A stretch of 64,000 nucleotides of DNA from Saprospiraceae bacterium (GCA_016715965.1 JADJXG010000001.1:3291501-3355500), one strand, 5' to 3'. Positions 18,119 through 27,420 are shown, counted from the stretch's first letter. Notes: generated from the sequence alone by a model not told the origin. Numbers and translations are program-made.

Positions 18119-18844
18119 ATGAGTTACAACAAACAAAAGGAAATTCAATTCCTAAGCGGTCCATTGAGCAGGTGGCAAGAGTTTAAATATCTGCTTAGTG
18201 TAAGTAGAGACTTATTCAGAGGGATCAGGAAGCTTCATTTTGTTGGTCCTTGTATTACCGTTTTTGGATCTGCAAGATTTAAGCCAGATCATCCATACTA
18301 TAAAATAACAGAAGAAATATCCGGCAAAATAGCCAAACTTGGATTTACAATTTTGACAGGGGGAGGTCCCGGAATTATGGAAGCTGCCAACAGGGGGGCC
18401 AAAGCAGTCGGTGGCAAATCCGTAGGCTGCAATATTATCCTTCCACATGAGCAGTTTCCCAATCCGTATCTGGATCATTTTGTGGATATGGACTACTTTT
18501 TTACCCGCAAAACGATGCTTATTAAATATTCGTATGGTTTTGTGGTAATGCCAGGTGGGTTTGGAACATTGGATGAATTGTTTGAAGCAATTACTTTGAT
18601 TCAAACTGGAAAACTAACTAATTTTCCGATCATTCTATTCGGATCAGAGTTTTATAAGGACATGCTTGAATTTATCGATCTAATGGCAAAGGAAGGTACC
18701 ATTTCTCCCCATGATCGTGAATTGCTTTACTTAACTGACGACATCGACGAGGCTGTTGAATTTATAAAAGATCACACAATTGTCAGAAAAACTTTGCGTC
18801 CATTTAATGAAGACAGACCTATTCCCTGGTTATTTGAAAAGTGA
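18119..18844 (+). CDS. LOG-family Rossmann-fold nucleotide phosphoribohydrolase (second copy)
   Basis: 241 aa paralogue of the protein at 6384. Both share the GGGPGIMEAAN block (81-91 here) and PGGFGTLDE (145-153), with an Arg-Lys pair at 130-131. The N-terminal 40 residues differ, and a basic C-terminal tail (RKTLRPFNEDRPIPWLFEK) is specific to this copy. The predicted activity is cleavage of a purine-type nucleoside monophosphate. The start of the downstream PLP-enzyme gene lies inside this gene's 3' end. Confidence 0.9.
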   Translation: MSYNKQKEIQFLSGPLSRWQEFKYLLSVSRDLFRGIRKLHFVGPCITVFGSARFKPDHPYYKITEEISGKIAKLGFTILTGGGPGIMEAANRGAKAVGGKSVGCNIILPHEQFPNPYLDHFVDMDYFFTRKTMLIKYSYGFVVMPGGFGTLDELFEAITLIQTGKLTNFPIILFGSEFYKDMLEFIDLMAKEGTISPHDRELLYLTDDIDEAVEFIKDHTIVRKTLRPFNEDRPIPWLFEK

Positions 18845-19769
18845 TCTATCCATACAAGGTCTGAGGGTTCCTTTGATTTTACCTTCACCATTGCAAAAGA
18901 TAGTATTACCTTTTTCCAAAAAGAATATTTGGATGAAAAGAGATGATTTAATTCATCCCATTCTGAGCGGAAATAAATTAAGAAAGATTGTAGGCTTTCT
19001 AGAAATTTTCAGGAATGCGAATAAATCAGAAATCATCACCTGCGGTAGCTTGCATTCCAATTTTATCCATGCTTTTGGATACATTGCCAGTCAACTTTCC
19101 CTAAAGACAAATATTTGGCTTTATGGACACAATGCCTCAGATTCATTTGTAACCAATGATTTAGAAAAATGGGGAATAAAATATCAGGTCATCGACCGGA
19201 AGACGTTTAAATTAAATTTTGAGACATACTTTCCTCTGGAGGACCAAATTTTATATATTAAAGAAGGCGGACAAGGTGTTGGAGCGGAAAAAGGAGTACG
19301 CCAATTGATTGAAGAGTTGGACATTCAATTCAATTCTCAAAATTATCAGATCGTATTAGCTACAGGTACTGGAACCATGTTGCAATGTATCCAAAAGATA
19401 AAACCAGGAGCATCTGTGGTTGGCTTCAGCCCAGTATCAAATAATTTTATTCTAAAAGAATCCCAACCACCTGCCATTTATCTTCAAGAAGAAAGAAAAC
19501 TGGCTTTTGGCGGATATTCTGCTGATCTCATGAAATACATAGATCTGTTTTATTGTCTTAACTCAATTTGGTTGGATCCTATCTATACCGGAAGACTGGT
19601 AAAGGCACTTGATTTAAGTATTGAAAAATTGGACGATAACAAGGTAATAACCATACTTCACACAGGTGGATTACAAGCCTGGCGCTCTTACCTAAACAGA
19701 TGGCCTCAGGCAAAAAACTACCTAGACTATAAAGCCTTAGAAAATTTCATTGCAACAAATTTTTCGTAA
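18807..19769 (+). CDS. ACC deaminase/D-cysteine desulfhydrase-like PLP enzyme
   Basis: 320 aa from the ATG at 18807, fold-type II PLP protein. The PLP-binding lysine is in WMKRDDLIHPILSGNKLRK, and a Gly-rich phosphate loop is seen as ATGTGTMLQC. Family members act on 1-aminocyclopropane-1-carboxylate or D-cysteine. Substrate-determining residues cannot be judged here, and many Bacteroidota copies are only generically annotated. The start is uncertain: a TTG at 18780 extends it, a TTG at 18834 shortens it, and all overlap the end of the LOG gene (stop at 18844). Confidence 0.85.
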   Translation: MKTDLFPGYLKSDLSIQGLRVPLILPSPLQKIVLPFSKKNIWMKRDDLIHPILSGNKLRKIVGFLEIFRNANKSEIITCGSLHSNFIHAFGYIASQLSLKTNIWLYGHNASDSFVTNDLEKWGIKYQVIDRKTFKLNFETYFPLEDQILYIKEGGQGVGAEKGVRQLIEELDIQFNSQNYQIVLATGTGTMLQCIQKIKPGASVVGFSPVSNNFILKESQPPAIYLQEERKLAFGGYSADLMKYIDLFYCLNSIWLDPIYTGRLVKALDLSIEKLDDNKVITILHTGGLQAWRSYLNRWPQAKNYLDYKALENFIATNFS

Positions 19770-19779
19770 ACCATTGATC

Positions 19780-21297
19780 TCACCAGTCTATTGGAAAGTA
19801 ATCTTTTAGGAACTTTCCGCACCAATGTTTCCCTGTATTAATACCATCTATGAATGGGTCGCAAATTCTGGCAGCACCATCTACAATATCCAGTGGAGGT
19901 TGGAAATCATGGATTTCTTCTTTGTTTTTTGAAAGGAAGTATGGATCTTCATCAGTCACCCATCCGGTATCCACAGCATTCATGTAAATACCATAATTGG
20001 CCAATTCTGATGCTGAAGTATGGGTCAACATATTTAAAGCAGCTTTGGCCATATTGGTATGAGGATGTCTGGCTGATTTATGAAAACGATGAAACTTCCC
20101 TTCCATTGCAGTTACATTTACGATATGCTTACAAGCCGTATTTTCTCTCTTCATCAATTGGATCAACCGGTTGTTTAAAATAAATGGCGCCATTAGATTG
20201 ATTAGCTGAACTTCAATCATTTCGGTACTTTCTATTTCTCCAAGGTATAGTCTCCAACTATTGGTTGTCCTTAAATCCACTTGCTGCAAATCTGCATCCA
20301 GCTTTCCAGAAGGAAAAAAATCATGCTCTGCAATGTCATTGTCAAAACCATACGGGCGTTGAGAAAGTCCTGCTGAATTTTTAATTCCAATGCCTGCTTC
20401 CGTGGCATTCCAGCGTATTGGAAGTGCTGCAAAATCTTGGTTGGAAGAAGCGATCCCTGAATTTAAATAGGATTTTAACGACTCATGTTTTCTAAGCAGA
20501 TGTCTGACTGCTTCAGAACGATCGGTAAGAGCACTCTCTTCATCAGACATAAGATGACTATAAAACCCCGGAGGTCGTCGAACAGTCTGAGCAGCGTTGT
20601 TAATGAGCAAATCCAATCTTGAATAAGAACTTTGTATGTAATTGGCAAACAATTCCACACTTGGCAAACGCCTTAAATCCAAACCATATATGTCCAATCG
20701 ATCTTTCCAATCCTGGTAATCCGGTTCAGATCCATATCTTTTTGCAGAATCAACTGGAAATCTGGTAGTTGCAATGACATGAGCCCCGGATCTTAGCATC
20801 ATTAGGGTAGCCTGATACCCAATTTTAACCCTGGACCCGGTTATCAAGGCCACTTGACCAATGAGATTACATTTTTGAAATCGTTTAGAGTAGTTGAATT
20901 CCCCGCAAGAGGGGCATAAAGCATCATAAAAATGATGCAGCTGATCGTATTCACGTTTGCACACATAACAATTTCTGTAGGAGTTTAAACTGGGTGAACT
21001 TTTCTCCAGAGGTTCAATAAGTTGCTGCGGTGCAATAAAAATTTCGTTTTTTCTTGATCTTCTTATGCCTGTATCTTCTCGCAATAACCTATCCACTTTT
21101 CTGATTTTATCCTTTGTTTGTTTGCGAACTTCCTTATTGATTTTTTTTCGGTGATGTTTATCAGGTCTGGCAATTGCTCCACAATACGTCATAAATTGGA
21201 TCCTCTGGGCTTCCGGTAATGTAGCCATCAATTCAGGTTGCTCCGTAATTCTTTGCAGCATTTGGACAACAAGGTCAAAATCATTCTTTTCTACCAT
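19780..21297 (-). CDS. Zinc-ribbon/short-chain dehydrogenase fusion (atypical SDR)
   Basis: 505 aa. Residues 1-100 are helical and basic (KHHRKKINKEVRKQTKD). Residues 110-131 carry a four-Cys zinc-ribbon pattern (Cys110-x2-Cys113, Cys128-x2-Cys131). An SDR Rossmann domain follows: LITGSRVKIG (151-160) is the dinucleotide-binding loop and LINNAAQ (231-237) the NNAG-like block. The canonical YxxxK is altered: Lys418 is present, but the position four before it is Thr414, not Tyr. An insertion of about 100 residues (about 240-345) splits the fold. Function unknown; it may be a non-catalytic or re-purposed SDR. Not in an operon; the next feature upstream is tRNA-fMet, transcribed toward it. Confidence 0.85.
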   Translation of the reverse strand: MVEKNDFDLVVQMLQRITEQPELMATLPEAQRIQFMTYCGAIARPDKHHRKKINKEVRKQTKDKIRKVDRLLREDTGIRRSRKNEIFIAPQQLIEPLEKSSPSLNSYRNCYVCKREYDQLHHFYDALCPSCGEFNYSKRFQKCNLIGQVALITGSRVKIGYQATLMMLRSGAHVIATTRFPVDSAKRYGSEPDYQDWKDRLDIYGLDLRRLPSVELFANYIQSSYSRLDLLINNAAQTVRRPPGFYSHLMSDEESALTDRSEAVRHLLRKHESLKSYLNSGIASSNQDFAALPIRWNATEAGIGIKNSAGLSQRPYGFDNDIAEHDFFPSGKLDADLQQVDLRTTNSWRLYLGEIESTEMIEVQLINLMAPFILNNRLIQLMKRENTACKHIVNVTAMEGKFHRFHKSARHPHTNMAKAALNMLTHTSASELANYGIYMNAVDTGWVTDEDPYFLSKNKEEIHDFQPPLDIVDGAARICDPFIDGINTGKHWCGKFLKDYFPIDW

Positions 21298-21356
21298 TGA
21301 TTAGCAAAAAATTAAAAATTCCATTGAGACAAGGTTTATAAGCCGAATTAAAACAG

Positions 21357-21381
21357 AAAAGCCGGCATTGAACCGGCTTTT
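21357..21381 (-). terminator. Intrinsic terminator after tRNA-fMet
   Basis: The stem GCCGG/CCGGC is extended by four A-T pairs on each side, with a 7-base loop. Read on the minus strand it is followed by a T-rich tract, 9 bases past the tRNA 3' end. Confidence 0.75.
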
Positions 21382-21389
21382 TCCTTTTG

Positions 21390-21462
<73 letters not shown>

Positions 21463-21473
21463 ATATTGGACGG

Positions 21474-21503
21474 CAAAGATACAATCTTTATATTATTGGA
21501 CAA
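21474..21503 (-). promoter_or_regulatory. Promoter of tRNA-fMet (-33 TTG, 19 nt, -7 TATCTTTG)
   Basis: On the minus strand TTG (21503-21501) is followed after exactly 19 bases by TATCTTTG (21481-21474), an ideal Bacteroidota housekeeping promoter. The tRNA begins 11 bases further on. Confidence 0.8.
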
Positions 21504-21552
21504 AAAATATTTTGAAAGCTAAACTTCAACAAAACTTATCGGTTTTAATTAA

Positions 21553-22209
21553 ATGCTATACCTCATTCAAATTATTGGAATAACTATTGGTATTTTATCC
21601 TGCAAACCAAATCCCATAAAGGAAACAACATTCAACAAGCAAATGGAATTAGATACTACCAATATTGAAAATCTGTCAAATACAGATACTGCAATCTTCG
21701 GAGGTGGGTGTTTTTGGTGTCTAGAGGCCGTTTTTCAGGATCTGAAAGGAGTCCTTGAAGTCACTTCAGGCTACATGGGTGGAATGATTAAAAATCCGTC
21801 GTACAAAGAAGTTTGCAAAGGTACGACTGGGCATGCTGAAGTGGTAAGAATTATATACAATCCTCAATTAATCAGTTTTGAAACTTTACTTGAAGTTTTT
21901 TGGACCACCCATGATCCGACCACTTTAAATCGTCAGGGAGCAGATAGAGGAACTCAATATAGATCCGTCATTTTTTATCTAAATACAATACAAAAGGAAA
22001 TTTCTTTAAGATCGATGAAGGAAGTGGCTTCACAACTTTGGGAAGACCCCATCGTGACAGAAGTTTCTACTGCTACCGAATTTTACAAAGCCGAAGATTA
22101 CCATCAAAATTATTATAAGTACAATAGCAATGAGGGATATTGTCAAATTGTCATTTCCCCAAAGCTATCTAAACTGAGACTAAAATTTCCAGGATTAATA
22201 TCAAAATAA
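21553..22209 (+). CDS. msrA: Peptide methionine-(S)-sulfoxide reductase, predicted lipoprotein
   Basis: 218 aa. Reduces the S epimer of methionine sulfoxide in proteins. The catalytic GGCFWC motif is at 51-56 (nucleophile Cys53), followed by the usual GYMGG and GTTGHAEVV blocks. About 45 extra residues precede the domain: a hydrophobic segment ending in a possible lipobox (ILSC, Cys17) and a linker, suggesting a membrane-anchored protein facing the periplasm. The N-terminus lacks the usual positive charge, so the signal is atypical. msrB follows 4 bases after the stop. Confidence 0.93.
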   Translation: MLYLIQIIGITIGILSCKPNPIKETTFNKQMELDTTNIENLSNTDTAIFGGGCFWCLEAVFQDLKGVLEVTSGYMGGMIKNPSYKEVCKGTTGHAEVVRIIYNPQLISFETLLEVFWTTHDPTTLNRQGADRGTQYRSVIFYLNTIQKEISLRSMKEVASQLWEDPIVTEVSTATEFYKAEDYHQNYYKYNSNEGYCQIVISPKLSKLRLKFPGLISK

Positions 22210-22213
22210 TTCA

Positions 22214-22582
22214 ATGGATTCTACTTTTTTAAAACCACTCACGAAAGAAGAAGAGGCTGTGATTCTTCATAAAGGAACTGAGTATCCATATTCAGGAATC
22301 TATGAAAGTCATTTTGAGGCAGGAACCTACTGTTGCAAACAATGTTCCTCACCTTTGTACAAGAGCGAACACAAGTTTCATTCTGGATGTGGCTGGCCTA
22401 GTTTTGACAAAGAAATAGAAGGTGCAATTAAGAGATTGCCCGATCGTGATGGTCATAGAACGGAAATCGTTTGTTCTAACTGCGGAGGTCATTTAGGGCA
22501 TGTTTTTGAAGGTGAGGGATTTACCCCATTGAATACAAGACATTGTGTAAATAGCATCAGTTTAGATTTTATCAGCAAATAA
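22214..22582 (+). CDS. msrB: Peptide methionine-(R)-sulfoxide reductase
   Basis: 122 aa. Reduces the R epimer of methionine sulfoxide. Zinc ligands Cys41, Cys44, Cys87 and Cys90; catalytic Cys111 in NTRHCVNS; a possible resolving Cys59 in SGCGWPSF. No signal peptide is present, in contrast to the adjacent msrA. The 3' end overlaps the convergent plsC by 21 bases. Usual family length without fusion to msrA. Confidence 0.95.
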   Translation: MDSTFLKPLTKEEEAVILHKGTEYPYSGIYESHFEAGTYCCKQCSSPLYKSEHKFHSGCGWPSFDKEIEGAIKRLPDRDGHRTEIVCSNCGGHLGHVFEGEGFTPLNTRHCVNSISLDFISK

Positions 22583-23350
22583 ACCATCGCTGTCTTTATT
22601 GTTCCAATGTTTTTGAAATTCCTTCAGTTTGTCATTTATTTCAGATTCGATTTTTTGAATGGAAGTCATTGAATCCTGTACTTGCACAGGATCAAAAAAA
22701 TGCAAACGCACCTCGGTATTCCAATTGGAAAAACTGATAAAAAATTGTTTTAACAAATGATTGTGCCACCAGAAATCAGTAGCTGGGTTCATGTACTCCA
22801 TCGCACAATATTGAACCGGTGCACCAGCTTGCATTGCTGCCTCAAGTGATCCTTTACGAAAGGGTAGGGTATGCTTGAAAGTACTGATGGTGCCTTCCGG
22901 AAAAATCAAAACAGATTCATTATTTTCCAGCAAAGTACAAATTACTCCACGTACCTGATTCCTGCTTTCTGCATTTGACCTCTCGACAAAAACTACTCCG
23001 GAAAGGATGGCACCTGTATTAATCAATGGATAGTTTTTAACCTCCGCCTTACTAATCACATATCCATGATCAAGGATAGAAAAAAGCACCACCGCATCAA
23101 TGAGTGATCTGTGATTGGATACAAACAGAGTACCGGATCTTAAGATGGGCTCGCCTGATCTAACTCTCTTGATTCCCAATAGAAAAACAGTCCAATTGCA
23201 AAAATACCACCTAATTTTATAGGCTAATTTTCTGTCAATAATCCTCATTTTAAATAGCGTCCACCCAATCAGAACTACGATGGCCATGGATAGCAATAAT
23301 AAGAACATCCTCAGGCCAGCTAGCAAGTAATTGATTGGGCCTACCACCAT
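22562..23350 (-). CDS. plsC: 1-acyl-sn-glycerol-3-phosphate acyltransferase (PlsC-like)
   Basis: 262 aa lysophosphatidate acyltransferase of the inner membrane. One or two N-terminal hydrophobic helices (about 8-28) are followed by the catalytic NHRSLID (HxxxxD) and the phosphate-binding FPEGTIS motif. It makes phosphatidic acid from acyl-glycerol-3-phosphate. It directly follows the DUF255 gene on the same strand (gap 4 bases) and overlaps msrB tail-to-tail. Several plsC-like paralogues are usual in Bacteroidota, so the physiological substrate may differ. Confidence 0.88.
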   Translation of the reverse strand: MVVGPINYLLAGLRMFLLLLSMAIVVLIGWTLFKMRIIDRKLAYKIRWYFCNWTVFLLGIKRVRSGEPILRSGTLFVSNHRSLIDAVVLFSILDHGYVISKAEVKNYPLINTGAILSGVVFVERSNAESRNQVRGVICTLLENNESVLIFPEGTISTFKHTLPFRKGSLEAAMQAGAPVQYCAMEYMNPATDFWWHNHLLKQFFISFSNWNTEVRLHFFDPVQVQDSMTSIQKIESEINDKLKEFQKHWNNKDSDGLFADKI

Positions 23351-23354
23351 CTAT

Positions 23355-25496
23355 CTAATTAAGTAATTCAATTGCCAGAGGCACTTCAGTTACCGGCAAT
23401 TTACACACTTTATTCCGGCAAACATAAATATAGGTTTTACCTTCCTGAAGCTTTTCCTTCAATAACTCAAGACTTCCCTCTGTGACACCACCCAAGAGGA
23501 TTGCATTTGGCAAATAGTGAGAAGCCAGTTGATCCCTTAGATCAGTTGCTTTAGGTCCGACAATTGCAATCTCATAAGCAGGCTTTAACATAAAAATTCC
23601 CAATCGCATCCAATTTGCATAGAACTCGGCTTGCTGTTCTCCAAACTGCTGAATAGCTCCCAAGATCATTTTTTCAGCCCTATCTGAATATTTTGAATCA
23701 TAATAATACAAACCCAATTTATAAAAACATTCCGCCAAGACCGAATTTGCAGATGGAATTACCTGATCCTCGAAATCAATTTTTCGCGCTATCAGCCTTC
23801 TGTCTGAATGAGAGGTAAAGTAGAAATAAACATTCTGATTGTCAGAAAAATCTTTTATCACAATTTCCGCCAATTCTTTTGAAAAATCCAAATAGGATTC
23901 ATCAAATGTCAACTCATACAATCTCAAAAAAGCATCCATTGAAAATGCATAATCTTCCAAAAAAGCGGATATGCTCTTGGTATTATTCATGAAATTTCTG
24001 TAAAGCCCTTTTCCGGGATCATACATATTTATTTTTAGTTGCTCAGCAGCTTTTATAGCTGCATCCAAATATTCCCTGTTTTGTAAGGCAGCTGAAGCAT
24101 CGGCACAGGCTTTGATCATTAATCCATTCCACGAACACAACATTTTTTCATCTCTGAATGGCATCGTCCTTTGATTTCTTGCTGAAAGCATTTTTTGTTT
24201 TGAGGTCGATAGGGCCTTGAGAGCAGCAGACTCTTCCAATTTATTCTTTTTAATGACAGATTTGATATCATTGGTTTGAAACAGGATATTTCTACCCTTC
24301 TCCCAATTACCGGCTGAGGTAATGTTAAAGGCTGATTTAAAGAGCATCTTTTGAATGGTGTCAGAAAGAATTTGATCAATCTCATTTTCAGTCCACACAT
24401 AAAATTTGCCTTCTTCGCCGTCAGATTCTGCATCAAAAGAAGAATAAAATAATCCCTCTTTATGACGCATGCTATTCAATACAAAATTCATTGAATTCTT
24501 CACAACCTCCCTGAAACTTTCTTCCTTGTATCTTTGAAAGGCAAGCGAGTAAAGACTGATCAGCTGAGCATTGTCATAAAGCATCTTTTCAAAATGTGGT
24601 ACTTTCCACTCAGAATCCACTGTATATCTGAAAAACCCTCCGGCCAAATGATCATAAATACCGCCTTGGGCCATTTTATTCAGACTTAAAACACACAATC
24701 GATTTATTTCTGCATTTTTAGCGTGGTACGAATATTCCATCAAAGATTTATGAAGTGCTGGCAGAGGAAATTTTTGCGATGAAATCTTGCCCCCATGTTT
24801 TAGGTCCATCTCTTTAGAAATGCCCTTAAATATATCTTCCAATTTACCCTTGGTCACTTGATTTGGGTTAGAAGAGACAAATTGAGAATAATCGACTGAC
24901 AAATGACTTTGGATGCGCATGGCCATTTTTTCCAACTCATTGGGATCTTCCTCATATAAGTTCTGTATGGAGATAAGCAACTTTATCCATTCTTCCTTGG
25001 TGAGGTAGGTTCCAACCCAGACAGGTCGGCCATCAGGCAAAGTGATAGAATTTAGAGGCCAGCCGCAGGCTCCTGAGTTGACAATCTGACAAGCATTCAT
25101 GTATACCTGATCCACATCAGGTCTTTCTTCACGATCAACTTTTATAGAGATGAAATTCTGATTCATAATTCGACTAACCGCTGTATCGCTGAAAGATTCT
25201 CTCTCCATCACATGACACCAATGACAAGAAGAATATCCGATGCTTACAATCATCAGTTTCCTTGATTTCAAACCCAATTCAAGCGCCTCATCTTTCCATG
25301 GGTACCAATCCACTGGATTGTGTACGTGTTGAAGCAGGTAAGGTGAGATTTCGTCTTTCAGGTGATTGGAAATTCCCGTACTTCCATTTTCGTGTTGTTT
25401 TGATTTGCAGCCTGCTTGCAACAAAAAGGCCCCAATAAACAGGCTTCCTAGAAAATAAAGCCTGGTAAAGTTGGAAATCTGCTTATTGCCAAACAT
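23355..25496 (-). CDS. DUF255 thioredoxin-domain lipoprotein (YyaL/SPATA20-like)
   Basis: 713 aa from the ATG at 25496, which gives a clean lipoprotein signal ending LLQAGC; an ATG at 25523 is also possible. An N-terminal thioredoxin-like domain begins at the family motif HVHNPVDWYPW and carries SSCHWCHVM (CHWC active site). The remaining about 500 residues form the alpha/alpha-barrel (glucosidase-like) part, with KMLYDNAQLISLYS and AFLEDYAF. Homologues are of unknown function, some proposed as redox or sugar-related. Lipidation places this copy on the membrane outside the cytosol, whereas many family members are soluble. Confidence 0.85.
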   Translation of the reverse strand: MFGNKQISNFTRLYFLGSLFIGAFLLQAGCKSKQHENGSTGISNHLKDEISPYLLQHVHNPVDWYPWKDEALELGLKSRKLMIVSIGYSSCHWCHVMERESFSDTAVSRIMNQNFISIKVDREERPDVDQVYMNACQIVNSGACGWPLNSITLPDGRPVWVGTYLTKEEWIKLLISIQNLYEEDPNELEKMAMRIQSHLSVDYSQFVSSNPNQVTKGKLEDIFKGISKEMDLKHGGKISSQKFPLPALHKSLMEYSYHAKNAEINRLCVLSLNKMAQGGIYDHLAGGFFRYTVDSEWKVPHFEKMLYDNAQLISLYSLAFQRYKEESFREVVKNSMNFVLNSMRHKEGLFYSSFDAESDGEEGKFYVWTENEIDQILSDTIQKMLFKSAFNITSAGNWEKGRNILFQTNDIKSVIKKNKLEESAALKALSTSKQKMLSARNQRTMPFRDEKMLCSWNGLMIKACADASAALQNREYLDAAIKAAEQLKINMYDPGKGLYRNFMNNTKSISAFLEDYAFSMDAFLRLYELTFDESYLDFSKELAEIVIKDFSDNQNVYFYFTSHSDRRLIARKIDFEDQVIPSANSVLAECFYKLGLYYYDSKYSDRAEKMILGAIQQFGEQQAEFYANWMRLGIFMLKPAYEIAIVGPKATDLRDQLASHYLPNAILLGGVTEGSLELLKEKLQEGKTYIYVCRNKVCKLPVTEVPLAIELLN

Positions 25497-25684
25497 TGGA
25501 AAATGGAAAATTAATCTGGACATTTTGTTAAAATTTGTAATATTGTGGAGAGTTATTAAAATTATTTTCGACAAGGCTCTTTTTAAGAATATTGAAATTT
25601 TTTGTAAGAATATATCTTATTGATATACAAAAATATAGAGAATTTTATTGAGTCTTTTGAATAATAAGAATGCAAAGATAACTT

Positions 25685-26155
25685 ATGGAGTGGAAAACCT
25701 TTGATGGAAAAAAGATCCACCTAGATGTCAGAGAATTGGTAGAACAAACCATTCTTAGAGAAAAAGCACTGGGTTTTAATCTTAAAGTTTGTATCGGTAC
25801 TGATTCTCGAGTACATGGCAGCGTTTCTGAATTTGCCACTGTTATAGTATTTCTTCGTGAAGGCAAAGGAGGATTTATGTTTATCCATTTAAGCAAAGAA
25901 GCTATAAAAATGAGTTTGAAACAGAGAATGTTGGCAGAGGTGGCAAAATCTGTTGAAGTGGCTTATGCAATTTGCGATTTGTTGGAATCCCACAAGATTC
26001 CACTAGAGGTGCATGCAGACATCAATACTGACCCACATTTTAAGTCCAATATTGCTTTGAGGGAAGCCATGGGTTATATACTTTCTATGGGCTTTATTTT
26101 CAAGTGTAAGCCGAATGCATTTGCATCAAGTTATTGTGCAGACTATGTGATTTAA
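25685..26155 (+). CDS. YkuK-type RNase H-like protein (DUF458)
   Basis: 156 aa. It matches the DUF458/YkuK family by the block CIGTDSRVH at about 37-45, where the first Asp fits the RNase H-like metal site, and the C-terminal HADINTDPHFKSNIALREA with GFIFKCKPNAFASSYCAD. The family is predicted to be a nuclease by fold only. Single gene, with a 188-base upstream gap and convergent with the T9SS gene that ends at 26188. Confidence 0.85.
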   Translation: MEWKTFDGKKIHLDVRELVEQTILREKALGFNLKVCIGTDSRVHGSVSEFATVIVFLREGKGGFMFIHLSKEAIKMSLKQRMLAEVAKSVEVAYAICDLLESHKIPLEVHADINTDPHFKSNIALREAMGYILSMGFIFKCKPNAFASSYCADYVI

Positions 26156-26187
26156 CCTAACTGGAGGTCTATTTGAAATTCGATTCT

Positions 26188-27420
26188 TTATTTTTTAGTA
26201 AATTTTATTACTTTAATCTGCTGGACCTGAAATTCAGGGGAAACCGTGGCCAGTCCTTCTATAAATCGAATAAGGTAAGAACCTACCGGTAAATAATGAA
26301 TGGGGATGTCTGCTGAATTAAAATTCTTTTGAGCTTCGCTTTTCAAAGAACCATAACCACATAGTTTCCCGTCAATATTATAAATTTCAAAATTAAGTTG
26401 ATCGCTCTTGCTGGTCCATTCGACCGAGATCAGCTGGTCAGCGGGTTGAGGAAATATTTTAACTTCTAGATTGTTTTTCAAAGATTTGGAAGCGGCTATG
26501 CTGATTGCCGAAGAATAGGTGTATGTATGGTCTTTTTCCACCATCTTAAGTCTGTAATAAGTAGTACTTTGTGGTATTGTAGGATCCATGTAATCAATTT
26601 CGTGAACAAAAGACCCGGAATACTCTGATTTGATGGCAAAAGTCTCGATTCGAACAAAAGTCTTTTCATGACTAAAACGCCTTTCCAATTCATAATGTGA
26701 AAAATACTCGTCCGCTAAGCCAGTCCAATTTAAATAATTGCGTTGATTCTCAAAATTTCCTGAAAAACTCAGTAATTGCAAAGGTAAAACTGTACCGCAA
26801 ACAACAATATAACCAGAGTTATTTCCTCCACCCTGGGTGGATGTAAATTCATCGCCAGGGCAAGCCGGATTCGACCATCCACCGGTTGTTCCATCGCCGG
26901 TCACTGTTATGGTCGGCCTCAAAATTCGCGGATAACCACAGGTGTATTTTGCCTTAAAACAAAAAGGCTTTAAGTCAGGGAATGTGGCTCTTGGGGTTCC
27001 TTTTCCATTGTCACCGTAATTGTTCTTCGGATTTCCATCAAAATCATCAACGTAAAATCCAACCCCAGGTAACTTAAACTGTTTGGCTTTTAAAGAATCA
27101 ATATAAATCCATTTTCTTGGCCCGTGTTGGGTATTCTGTTCTCCAGATTCTCCCAATTCATAGGTAACACCATCTTGCAAATCTCCAAATGAAATAAAAA
27201 TTCCATGAACCCAATTGGTTTGAGATTCAAAAAATTCATCCAATTTAAAGCAAAATTCAAACTCAATTTGGCCCAATGCAGGATCGTCATAGGTACCAGC
27301 TCCTGTGGTTGATGTGACTTTGGTAATATAGGTCACACCTGATGCACATTGGCTGTTCGATGTATGAATCACCAAAAAATTAGCCGATATAAATAATAAA
27401 GCTGCTTTAAAAAATTTCAT
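26188..27420 (-). CDS. Secreted protein with T9SS sorting domain
   Basis: 410 aa of unknown function. Signal peptide MKFFKAALLFISANFLVIHTSNSQ. The N-terminal 200 residues are a Gly/aromatic-rich beta domain with eight or more Cys (secreted, probably disulfide-bonded). A middle part (LPLQLLSFSGNFENQRNYL) resembles the fibronectin-like modules found before T9SS domains. The last 80 residues (VKIFPQPADQLISVEW to VIKFTKK) are a type A sorting domain. No catalytic motif recognised. Confidence 0.8.
   Translation of the reverse strand: MKFFKAALLFISANFLVIHTSNSQCASGVTYITKVTSTTGAGTYDDPALGQIEFEFCFKLDEFFESQTNWVHGIFISFGDLQDGVTYELGESGEQNTQHGPRKWIYIDSLKAKQFKLPGVGFYVDDFDGNPKNNYGDNGKGTPRATFPDLKPFCFKAKYTCGYPRILRPTITVTGDGTTGGWSNPACPGDEFTSTQGGGNNSGYIVVCGTVLPLQLLSFSGNFENQRNYLNWTGLADEYFSHYELERRFSHEKTFVRIETFAIKSEYSGSFVHEIDYMDPTIPQSTTYYRLKMVEKDHTYTYSSAISIAASKSLKNNLEVKIFPQPADQLISVEWTSKSDQLNFEIYNIDGKLCGYGSLKSEAQKNFNSADIPIHYLPVGSYLIRFIEGLATVSPEFQVQQIKVIKFTKK

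Noticed and set aside
18212..18604. 130-aa minus-strand frame inside the second LOG gene
   Set aside because: Antisense shadow of a conserved enzyme; Cys- and His-rich low-quality translation.
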